Shown here piece after piece: positions 50,649-57,540 of a stretch of DNA of 57,540 nucleotides. Made by a program: the position numbers and the translations under genes. The stretch is from an uncultured Eubacteriales bacterium. GTDB lineage: Bacteria > Bacillota > Clostridia > Peptostreptococcales > Anaerovoracaceae. The DNA lies in NCBI GenBank assembly GCA_900315485.1, contig OMZI01000013.1, forward strand, positions 1-57,540. Reading direction: 5' to 3'. How positions within the stretch are numbered: position 1 is the first letter of the stretch; every line of letters starts with the position of its first letter. Below the pieces are notes generated by a model. It was given only the letters and a program-made list of their open reading frames with translations, had not been told where the DNA came from and made no database searches.

Positions 50649-50677
50649 AAGATAGCACAGAGGCCACTGCCTGTCAA
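50649..50677 (-). promoter_or_regulatory. promoter of the ylxM-ffh operon
   Basis: TTGACA (50672-50677) and TATCTT (50649-50654) with 17 bases between, ending 29 bases before the ylxM ATG. Confidence 0.75.
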
Positions 50678-50727
50678 ACATTTTATTTGACAGTACATGT
50701 TCTTTATGTCAAACAATTTGCTTGACA
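50672..50727. promoter_or_regulatory. two 21-bp palindromes over the ylxM promoter
   Basis: Both sites read TGTCAAACA, five or so variable bases, then TTGACA: one at 50672-50692 (TGTCAAA/TTTGACA) and one at 50707-50727 (TGTCAA/TTGACA). Their starts are 35 bases apart. The first contains the -35 hexamer, so a bound dimer would block transcription. Confidence 0.55.
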
Positions 50728-50770
50728 GCCTTCCTGCCCGCTGCTGCCCTCTGCCGGTCTTATGAATGGC

Positions 50771-50791
50771 AAAACCCCGGCTACCCGGGGT
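50771..50791 (-). terminator. terminator of the surface protein remnant
   Basis: CCCCGG/CCGGGG stem (50775-50780, 50785-50790) with a CTAC loop and TTTT on the minus strand. Confidence 0.8.
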
Positions 50792-50884
50792 CCTGCCTGC
50801 GGAATTATCCGTATTTATATTGAGGAGTTATGAAGAATTGTTTTTGTTATTAGCTCGTATCACCGTTTTTCTGCTGCCTGCTGA

Positions 50885-51532
50885 TTACATCTCAGCTGCG
50901 ACTGCTTCAGCTTCTGCCTCTTCATCGTCTTCGCTTTCGCAAGCCTTCTTGACGAGTGCTGCAGATACTGCCTGTACTGCGAGGATGATGATCATCAGGA
51001 TGGTCCATCTGTCAGTGAGTACCATCGGGAGGCTCATGTCCTCTGTGAGGAAGAATGCGATCATTGATACTGCTCCGGCGAGAAGTCCTGCTGCCTTAGC
51101 TGCTCTTACTCTGCCCATGTTTCTGTTTTCATCGTCCTCTTCAGCGTTATCTTCGTTCTCTTCCTTTTTGCGGAAGGATGCTATGATTGATCCTACTACT
51201 GCTGCGATCATTGCGATCAGGTTGATGAGTGCCCAGTTATGCTCAGGTGCTGCGAGCGGTGCTGCTGGTGTCTCATTATCTGTTGATGGGATGATTTCTT
51301 CTTCCGGAACAACTTCTTCTTTGATCTCTGTGAATCTTGCGAATACGTTGATCACTGCTGCGCCTGCCTTCATGGCTGTGATTGCCGGTGCGCTCATGAC
51401 TGCATCGTCATTGATTCTGTCTCCGTCCTCGATCTTTCCGGAATCGCCGTACCATCCGCTGAATCTGTAGTCTTCATCATTGAGAGTCATATTCTGTGCA
51501 AATCTGGTGTTTGACCGCGGCAAGCAAAACAT
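50885..51532 (-). pseudogene. C-terminal remnant of a cell-surface repeat protein
   Basis: The 215-residue frame begins inside a repeat-like segment (NMTLNDEDYRFSGWYGDSGKI…VINVFARFTEI), similar to InlB-type B-repeats, followed by a Glu/Pro linker and three C-terminal membrane helices (NWALINLIAMIAAVVGSIIA; AAGLLAGAVSMIAFFL; WTILMIIILAVQAVSAALV) with an acidic tail. No signal peptide and no ribosome site are present, and a stop codon lies at 51551-51553. The gene therefore looks 5'-truncated, the N-terminal adhesin part having been lost. It still has a good terminator. Confidence 0.6.
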
Positions 51533-51825
51533 ATAGTTCCCCCAACAGAATCATAGCGCGAAATGCGTCATATATAGTGTCATTATAAGCTATGATTTTG
51601 CTGAATCCCGGATGCTGCAACGCATAGTTCCGTCACCGGTATTATACGTTCAATGTCGTCATGTATTCCGTCATTTATTTGTTAATTCTTGCAGAGACTC
51701 CTTGATATTAGCGCATTATTTCGCCACTCGAATTTTAGCCTCCGGAGCGTCATATAATGCGTCATTCCTGGAGGATGTGTGATACTGCTCCTTACCGGAG
51801 TCAGCTCACATAAAAATTATGCAAT
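51533..51825. other. intergenic remnant region
   Basis: About 290 bases with no supported gene. AATGCGTCAT occurs at 51562-51571 and 51756-51765, and GCGTCATATA at 51565-51574 and 51747-51756, with several other GTCAT words between. It may be decayed coding sequence of the truncated surface gene. Confidence 0.4.
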
Positions 51826-51881
51826 AAAAAAGACCACCCGGAAGTCCCTGCCGCTGTGCGGACAGAGCCTTCCGGATGGTC
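51826..51881 (-). terminator. terminator of the EamA transporter gene
   Basis: Thirteen-base arms (51832-51844 and 51869-51881) pair with one mismatch; six Ts follow on the minus strand. Confidence 0.85.
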
Positions 51882-51901
51882 AATCATTTCAAATTGTTAT
51901 A

Positions 51902-52786
51902 TCAATCCTTTCCTCCTGCTGCAGTTGATGCTGCCACACATACTATAATGATCACCGCACCTGCTATACCGGCCGGAGATAGTCTCTCTCCCAGCAGGAA
52001 GAATGCAAAACACGCTGTCATTACCGGGCACAGTGTCTGCAGTAATGCGACAGACCGCTCGGATATTTTCGTCAGTGCCAGATTCTGCATAAGATATCCG
52101 AGGAACGTACAGGCTATTGCAAGATACAGGATGATAAGCCAGGCTATAGGAGTAGTTCTCTCCATGTGGATACCGCCCTTAAATATGAGGCTTCCACCGA
52201 GAGCGAGCGCTGCCGAGCACCCTGCCTGCAGCGCCGTAAGGCTCACCGGGTCTACCATCTCTATGTATCCCTTGGTAAATACCAGAGCTCCAGCTGCGAA
52301 GGCGGCTGCCGCCAGAGTCACTATCTCCCCTGCTCCGAATCCTGACAGCCCTCCTCTTACACACAGAAGATACAGCCCCGGCAGAACCATTATCTGCAGG
52401 ATTATATGCAGCCTGCTGTAATGTGTACGGTACAGCAGATATGCGAATACAGGGGTTATAACGACAGAAAGAGATCTCAGGAAAGCAACTGATGTTGCAT
52501 CTGTCAAAGACAGCGCTACGTTGTTCAGAAGGTATGTCAGGCCGATGCACAGACCCGGAATCAGCCATGCTTTGACAGGAACGGTCCTTACTGTACGGAT
52601 GATCCTTTTATGAAAGAGTACAAAGCACACTAAGAAGGCGATCGAATACCGTACAGTCATCATTGAGTATACCGGTGTCACTTCGAACGCGATCTTGGAT
52701 ATGGGATCTCCGAAGCCGTACACCACTGACTGCAGTATGATCAGCATCTCAGGCCATCTTGCGAATTTTGCACTTTTCTTGTCCAT
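51902..52786 (-). CDS. EamA/DMT-family transporter
   Basis: The 294-residue protein has about ten hydrophobic helices in two EamA halves (start MLIILQSVVYGFGDPISKIAF; second half VSLTALQAGCSAALALGG…RSVALLQTLCPVMTACFAFFLLGERLSPAGIAGAVIIIVC). The PVMTACFAFFLLGERLSPAG stretch is typical of drug/metabolite transporters, often amino-acid or metabolite exporters. The substrate cannot be told. It is monocistronic. Confidence 0.88.
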   Translation of the reverse strand: MDKKSAKFARWPEMLIILQSVVYGFGDPISKIAFEVTPVYSMMTVRYSIAFLVCFVLFHKRIIRTVRTVPVKAWLIPGLCIGLTYLLNNVALSLTDATSVAFLRSLSVVITPVFAYLLYRTHYSRLHIILQIMVLPGLYLLCVRGGLSGFGAGEIVTLAAAAFAAGALVFTKGYIEMVDPVSLTALQAGCSAALALGGSLIFKGGIHMERTTPIAWLIILYLAIACTFLGYLMQNLALTKISERSVALLQTLCPVMTACFAFFLLGERLSPAGIAGAVIIIVCVAASTAAGGKD

Positions 52787-52830
52787 CGCAGTATTCTTGT
52801 CAGTCCCTCAGCATTTTTATCAGATATTTA

Positions 52831-52859
52831 AAAAGGCAGCCGAATAAGACTCAGCTGCC
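52831..52859 (-). terminator. terminator of the lipoprotein nucleotidase gene
   Basis: GGCAGC (52835-52840) pairs with GCTGCC (52854-52859); TTTTT follows on the minus strand. Confidence 0.8.
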
Positions 52860-52877
52860 CCTCACTAATATTATATT

Positions 52878-54590
52878 TTATTCTACTGCAGTTATCCTTC
52901 CGTGGCCATATGGATCTGCATATTCTTCTCCGACTACACCATTCAGGGTCTCTTCGATGTATTTCATCACGGATTCGTTATCTACCATTACCGTTCTTAC
53001 AACATTCTCTTCACTGAACATCGTAAACCCGTCGCCCTGCTCCGTGATATGGTACAAATCGGATGCCAGAGTGTATGTTCCGGCAGGATCGATTGGTTTA
53101 TCTCCGACCATTACATTCTTCACGCGTCGCTCGCCGTCGGCTCCGGCAAACAGGCCGTTCTCATCAGCCGTGCAGGAGCTCGGGACGCTCATGTCTATCT
53201 CATATGACATACCTGACACCTGCATGAAGCCTCCGAATTCATCCGGCATCTTATGTACTCCCCACTCCAGAGCATCAAGTATCTGCTGTCCGGTCACTTC
53301 GCAGACGCACAAGTCCTCAGTGAATGGCATGGCACTGAGCACATCTCCTTTGGTGATATCTCCTGCAGGAATATCTGCTCTGATAGTACCTCCCCCGGCA
53401 ATGGCAACATCTGCACCAGTCTGAGCGCGGTAGGAATCTGTTACAAGGTCAGCAAGATTGGTCTCCGCCCTGCGCACTAAGCGTACCTGCTGTCCGTCAT
53501 CAGTCTCAGTCTTCGGGTCGAATATCGTGAGGTCTACAGTAGTTTTGCCTATCACCTTGGCCAGCTTCTTTTCAACATCCTCCATTGAAGCGGCTACTGC
53601 CTTGCTCATGTCGTTGTCAAGGCCGAGAAGCTCAGTCGCGCTGACGTCGTTGCTCCAGTTGTACAGGCCTGTACTAAGTGACCCGTCCTCACCGCTGATG
53701 CGAAGCCAGCCAATGCTCTTCATCTTCGTGCCGCAGGCGGAACGCGGTATCTCAGCACCATCCTTGTTCTTTACCATGACCTGGTCAGAATCATGACTGT
53801 GCCCGTCGAGGATGGCATCTATGCCGCTGGTGTTCGCTGCTACTGAGGCATAATCCCATGGTGCATCTGCCGCATACATGCCGAGATGTCCGAGCAGAAT
53901 GACATAATCCGCTCCTTCAGCATGCGCATTGTCAGCACTCTTCTGGATCGCATCGTAAACAGCCTGCCCTGTTTGGTCTGTCTGAAGGAAATCATATATG
54001 AAATTGCCGTTCTCATCCTGGAAGTACTTCGGTGTCGAACTGGTAATGGTTCTCGGTGTTGTGACACCGATGAAAGCGATCTTCTTTCCGCCTTTATCAA
54101 AGACCATGTACGGCTCAAGTACTGTCGCTCCGTCTTTCATAAGGTTGCAGCAGATGTACGGAAAAGTTGAGTTCCCGGCGATCTCAAGGAAGTTCTCCAT
54201 GCCATAGTCGAATTCGTGATTGCCCGGGATCGCGACATCATAGCCTGCCTTGTCCATAAGTTCCGCAACAGCTTTGCCTGACGAAAGTGTTCCTATAGCC
54301 TCCCCCTGGATAGCATCGCCGTTATCTACCAGCAGAACCTGGTCGCCCTTAGCCTCAAGAGTGTTCCTGATCTGCTCCAGGCCGGCATATCCCCAGCCCT
54401 GATCCACACCGCAGTGGACGTCGCTGGTGAACAGGACGACTATATCACCGGATGCAGCGGTTTCCTCAGCTGCGGTATCCGTATCATCCGTCCCACTGCT
54501 GTTCTGGCTGCAGCCTGCTAGGCAGAGCATGCAAAATGACATGGTCAGTGCGAGCAGTATCGCGGTTATCTGCTTGTATTTATACTTCAT
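52878..54590 (-). CDS. lipoprotein 5'-nucleotidase / UDP-sugar hydrolase family
   Basis: The 570-residue protein begins with a lipoprotein signal (ILLALTMSFCMLCLAGCSQ, Cys near residue 28), a Ser/Thr/Asp linker, the metallophosphatase domain (VVLFTSDVHCGVDQGWGY, LLVDNGDAIQGEAIG, GNHEFDYGMENF, LGHLG, DGHSHDSD) and the 5'-nucleotidase domain (ETNLADLVTDSYRAQTGADVAI…VCEVTGQQILDALEWG). It is exported and tethered outside, releasing phosphate and nucleosides. A cytosolic paralogue lies at 28723-30228. Confidence 0.9.
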   Translation of the reverse strand: MKYKYKQITAILLALTMSFCMLCLAGCSQNSSGTDDTDTAAEETAASGDIVVLFTSDVHCGVDQGWGYAGLEQIRNTLEAKGDQVLLVDNGDAIQGEAIGTLSSGKAVAELMDKAGYDVAIPGNHEFDYGMENFLEIAGNSTFPYICCNLMKDGATVLEPYMVFDKGGKKIAFIGVTTPRTITSSTPKYFQDENGNFIYDFLQTDQTGQAVYDAIQKSADNAHAEGADYVILLGHLGMYAADAPWDYASVAANTSGIDAILDGHSHDSDQVMVKNKDGAEIPRSACGTKMKSIGWLRISGEDGSLSTGLYNWSNDVSATELLGLDNDMSKAVAASMEDVEKKLAKVIGKTTVDLTIFDPKTETDDGQQVRLVRRAETNLADLVTDSYRAQTGADVAIAGGGTIRADIPAGDITKGDVLSAMPFTEDLCVCEVTGQQILDALEWGVHKMPDEFGGFMQVSGMSYEIDMSVPSSCTADENGLFAGADGERRVKNVMVGDKPIDPAGTYTLASDLYHITEQGDGFTMFSEENVVRTVMVDNESVMKYIEETLNGVVGEEYADPYGHGRITAVE

Positions 54591-54768
54591 TTTTTCCTCT
54601 CCGGTTATTGCATGAATTGCACCTGATCCTTATCAGATGCACAGCACAATAACGCCCAAAACGAATCTGTATCGTTTTAATTCTAATTTAGAACCGCTCT
54701 CTAATCAATATATGCATTTTCATTGTTTGGCATTGTTATCAAAGGAAATAAGAGTATTTATTTCGAGA
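54591..54768. other. intergenic region before the nucleotidase gene
   Basis: AT-rich, with no supported gene. It should hold the nucleotidase promoter; I could not settle a hexamer pair. Confidence 0.3.
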
Positions 54769-54797
54769 AAAAAGGAAGACGGTTTTACCCGTCTTCC
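54769..54797 (-). terminator. terminator of the YhgE-like gene
   Basis: A perfect 9-bp stem GGAAGACGG/CCGTCTTCC (54774-54782, 54789-54797) is followed by six or more Ts on the minus strand. Confidence 0.88.
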
Positions 54798-54834
54798 TGA
54801 TCGTTGTGTTTGTATTTACTTCGCTGTAAGGCGA

Positions 54835-56997
54835 TTATGCTTCCTTGGATGCGAAGTGTGCGATTGCATGTACTGCAGCTACAGCTGCCAGGATGCCGAA
54901 TGCGATCCATGGAGTAGCTCCTACTGCAGAACCTGCGATGCTGGAGAATTCCATTCCAGCGCTTGTGCCTGCTGCGATTCCTGCACCACCTGCTGCTGCA
55001 GAAAGAAGTGCGCATACGCCGGATCCTTTATTCTTCTTGAGGAAGGAAAGAATTGCAGCGAGTACTGCGAGAGCTCCTGCGCCGAGTCCTGCTGCAGTAC
55101 CGATAGCTCTGTTAGTGATCTCCTTAGTGATGAGCTCACCGGAGTCAGCCTGATATCCTCTACCAACGTCTACTGCATCGAGACCTTCATCAAGATCAAG
55201 GTGCTCATCTCCGTTGTCGAAGTCATCATCGCCGCTGCGTCTGTCGAGAATGCTCTCAAGTCCGCCGTTAGCCTCTGTACCCATCAGAGTAGCAAGACCA
55301 TCTCTTACCTGCTGCTCACCATCTTCGTACTCAGCCAGCTTGTCCTTACCGGCAGCCAGCTCTTTACGTCCGTCCATGAGCTTCTGGAGACCTTCTGCAA
55401 GAGCAGCTCTACCAGCAGCCAGCTTTCCAGGAGCAGCCTTGTAGTCAGCATAGCCCTTGTTCAGTTCTTTCTGACCTGCCTTAACCTGCTTCTTACCAGC
55501 ATTCAGAGTCTTGGACCCATCGGAAGCCTTGTTCTTCAGTGCAGGAAGGACCTTCTTGAAGCCATCTTCGATCTTATTCATATCGTTATAGAAGTTTTCA
55601 AGCTTTGATCCGGATGCCATATCCTTAGCAAGTTTTGATGAAGCAACTGTCGCGAAATCCTTAGGTGTGAACCCTGCAGCCGATGCAGCCTTATTCATAC
55701 CGCTTATCAGTTCATCATTCTTGCTGGCAAGTACGCCGCCGATGATCTGAGCTACACCGCCAACGAGAGTCTTCTGACCCTTTACAGCCTTGCCACTTGG
55801 ATCAGAAATTGCTGCGTATCCATTTATCCACTGTGTAAGCAGACCACTATTGTCATTAGTGTATCCGTCAATCATTGCCTGGAAGGTTGCTATTTCAGTA
55901 TGAATATTTGCAAGAATCGATCTGACATCCCCAATGGCTGAAGCTACGGATGCAGCGTCATTATAGTCAGACGCAGATGATATGGCTGCTACGGCAGATG
56001 CGAGCGTCCCTAAATCTTTCTCATCAAAGTTCTCGACGAGTTTTTGCAGTTTACCTGCCTGACCGCCAAGCACAGTCTTCACCTGCGAAACGATGTCAGT
56101 CTTAGCATCATGGCCAAAACCAATCAGAGTTTTTTCTTCCATTTTGGCAATTTGCTCTGGTGTAGCACCATTTTTAGCAGCAACAGACATGCCGAGAGTT
56201 TTATCATCAGTAGATAATGCTTTCTCGATATCTGAAAGCGTCTGGCTATCTTTATTGACCGGGCCATCCTTGATGCCCATTACTTCAGTATCTATTGATG
56301 CAAGTACAGGCTTACATGCATTTAAAGCAACCTTGAGGTCTTTAAGCGCAGCATCGAAATTTTCATAATCTTCATTTGTATATCCAATATTTCCAGCCTG
56401 TGCCTGAAGAGTTTTACTAGCACTTCCGAGTTTTTTCAGAGATGCCATATCACCAGCCTCTGTAAGAAGTGTCTGAATCTTTCCTAGCATAGGAGTTAAA
56501 GATGGCACTTGCTTAAGAACTTTATCAACTCTTCCATTTCTCAGCTGCTCATAACCATCTTTCCACTCAGGATATCCATCAAGAACCTGCTCGATACCAT
56601 CAATAAGAGTGTTCAGACTTGCAAGGTCTTTCTCACCCTTTGCAATAGCTGCTTTACCTGCAGCAAGCTTCTTCTCGCCTGCTCTCAGTTTAGCAGGAGC
56701 TGCTGCGTAGTCTGCTTCGCCCTTTGCGAGTGTAGCCTGACCTTCTGCATAGTCTGCTTCACCCTGAGCGAGAGCATCTTCACCATCAGCGACTGCATCG
56801 AGGCCGTCGAGATATGCCTGTTCGTTATCCTTCAGTTGATTAAGTCCATCTTCGAGCTTATTCATGTCAGCTGTGGATCTTTCACCTTCTTCTTCCCAGT
56901 AGTCCTTGCAGGCAAGTACGTCGTTCAGATTAACGGCTCCGCCGTAGAATCCGAAGAGTGCTGCAGCTATGAGAAGAACACTCAATCCTTTTTTCAT
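54835..56997 (-). CDS. YhgE/Pip-like coiled-coil membrane protein
   Basis: The 720-residue protein has an N-terminal signal anchor (GLSVLLIAAALFGFYGGAV), then two regions of repeats of the form LxxGxxxLxxGxxxYxxG (about residues 45-120 and 510-575) around a long helical middle. It ends in three membrane helices (AAGLGAGALAVLAAILSFL; VCALLSAAAGGAGIAAGTSAG; ATPWIAFGILAAVAAVHAIAHF). The Leu/Gly repeats match the extracellular part of YhgE/Pip proteins, which serve in type VII secretion or as phage receptors, though the membrane topology differs. ATG 56997 with GGAGAGGAAAGG upstream is preferred over the open-frame start 57048. Function unknown. Confidence 0.65.
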   Translation of the reverse strand: MKKGLSVLLIAAALFGFYGGAVNLNDVLACKDYWEEEGERSTADMNKLEDGLNQLKDNEQAYLDGLDAVADGEDALAQGEADYAEGQATLAKGEADYAAAPAKLRAGEKKLAAGKAAIAKGEKDLASLNTLIDGIEQVLDGYPEWKDGYEQLRNGRVDKVLKQVPSLTPMLGKIQTLLTEAGDMASLKKLGSASKTLQAQAGNIGYTNEDYENFDAALKDLKVALNACKPVLASIDTEVMGIKDGPVNKDSQTLSDIEKALSTDDKTLGMSVAAKNGATPEQIAKMEEKTLIGFGHDAKTDIVSQVKTVLGGQAGKLQKLVENFDEKDLGTLASAVAAISSASDYNDAASVASAIGDVRSILANIHTEIATFQAMIDGYTNDNSGLLTQWINGYAAISDPSGKAVKGQKTLVGGVAQIIGGVLASKNDELISGMNKAASAAGFTPKDFATVASSKLAKDMASGSKLENFYNDMNKIEDGFKKVLPALKNKASDGSKTLNAGKKQVKAGQKELNKGYADYKAAPGKLAAGRAALAEGLQKLMDGRKELAAGKDKLAEYEDGEQQVRDGLATLMGTEANGGLESILDRRSGDDDFDNGDEHLDLDEGLDAVDVGRGYQADSGELITKEITNRAIGTAAGLGAGALAVLAAILSFLKKNKGSGVCALLSAAAGGAGIAAGTSAGMEFSSIAGSAVGATPWIAFGILAAVAAVHAIAHFASKEA

Positions 56998-57034
56998 AAC
57001 CTTTCCTCTCCTCTTGTTTTTCAACAAAGTAATA

Positions 57035-57059
57035 AGTCTGTCACACATTTACGCAGACT
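57035..57059 (-). promoter_or_regulatory. leader hairpin of the YhgE-like gene
   Basis: AGTCTG (57035-57040) and CAGACT (57054-57059) pair around 13 bases in the 5' leader, between the promoter and the ribosome site. Confidence 0.35.
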
Positions 57060-57134
57060 ATCAATATTGACTATATTTTATCATCTGTGTGATAAACTAT
57101 CAATATTGACTATATTTTATCATCTGTGTGATAA
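57057..57134. repeat. perfect tandem duplication of a 39-bp promoter/operator unit
   Basis: Bases 57057-57095 are repeated exactly at 57096-57134. Each unit contains the palindrome TTATCATCTGTGTGATAA (57078-57095 and 57117-57134), a -10 TAAAAT (57075-57080 and 57114-57119, minus) and TTGATA. For the proximal promoter TTGATA (57098-57103) and TAAAAT (57075-57080) are 17 bases apart. Confidence 0.8.
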
Positions 57135-57389
57135 CTTTGTGAATATTTATTAAGGAAAGAATGCTCAAAAAATGTACTAATTTCGATGCACACTTACCGA
57201 TTGTACAGAAATAAAACAAAAGTCATTTTTCGAAAACGATCTAGTGGGTAGGTTTTTGCTCAGTAGTATCAAAAGCCAAAATAAAACGGATAAGGAATAA
57301 TGAGATTAAGAGCAACCAACTATAACTGACATTCGGGCAGTCAGAGTTATTATGTAGAATTGTGTAACTGATAGTCTACCTCTCGCAAC
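57135..57389. other. intergenic region between 5S rRNA terminator and YhgE-like gene
   Basis: About 250 AT-rich bases; no gene or known RNA was recognised. Confidence 0.4.
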
Positions 57390-57419
57390 AAAAAAGGCAA
57401 CAGGATCATACCCATTGCC
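57390..57419 (-). terminator. terminator of the rRNA operon
   Basis: GGCAA (57396-57400) pairs with TTGCC (57415-57419), with further GG/CC pairs inside; six Ts follow on the minus strand. Confidence 0.7.
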
Positions 57420-57446
57420 ATCAGGTTTTTTATACAAAAGAAAAAA

Positions 57447-57540
<94 letters not shown>

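Overview
The window comes from a Gram-positive anaerobe of the Clostridia. The evidence is the ylxM-ffh-rpsP-khpA-rimM-trmD operon, SepF and DivIVA instead of an enterobacterial division set, AddA, RqcH, a split transketolase and a glutamate dehydrogenase with codon use typical of very high expression. GC is moderate, near 50% by eye. I cannot name the genus from this alone; a relative of the Mogibacterium/Anaerovorax group would fit, but that is a guess.

Positions 1-6567 are accessory DNA. An IS3-family transposase remnant (195-424) abuts an archaeal-type AAA ATPase gene (413-1834, minus). Divergent from it runs a plasmid-like set on the plus strand: a replication initiator with a DUF6017-type C-terminus, an actin-like ParM with its small partner ParR, about 370 bases of inverted repeats (candidate centromere and candidate oriT), a MobC-type relaxosome protein and a tyrosine integrase. 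The integrase gene ends 61 bases from the 3' end of a tRNA-Ser(CGA) gene. This reads as an integrated plasmid or mobilizable element that carries replication, partition and accessory mobilization functions but no visible relaxase.

Positions 6568-57540 are chromosomal backbone, nearly all on the minus strand. From right to left these are: the 3' part of a 5S rRNA; a coiled-coil YhgE/Pip-like envelope protein behind a tandemly duplicated 39-bp promoter/operator unit; a lipoprotein 5'-nucleotidase; an EamA transporter; a truncated surface protein; the ylxM-to-trmD translation/SRP operon; a division cluster (HlyD-like protein, YggS, SepF, DivIVA); rqcH; lspA-rluD; a flavin reductase; yicC-gmk-rpoZ; a divergent AroE-AroK fusion with AroQ; addA with a cytosolic 5'-nucleotidase and a flavoprotein; pcrA-ligA-mgtE; the two transketolase subunits; ftsE-ftsX with an M23 peptidase; and a long run recJ-ctpA-sfp-recX-tcdA-phosphoesterase-diacylglycerol kinase-dacF. 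Only gdh and gpmI lie on the plus strand, each with its own promoter and terminator.

The points most worth checking are: (1) the tRNA-Ser-associated plasmid-like element and its candidate oriT; (2) an AroE-AroK fusion and AroQ in which many residues that normally contact shikimate or dehydroquinate are changed while core catalytic residues remain; (3) a ~100-bp nested palindrome between gdh and a flavoprotein gene; (4) paired palindromes over the ylxM promoter and a duplicated operator before the YhgE-like gene; (5) a ~52-bp triple repeat between mgtE and the transketolase genes; (6) a hairpin that may bring ribosome binding site and start codon together for dacF.
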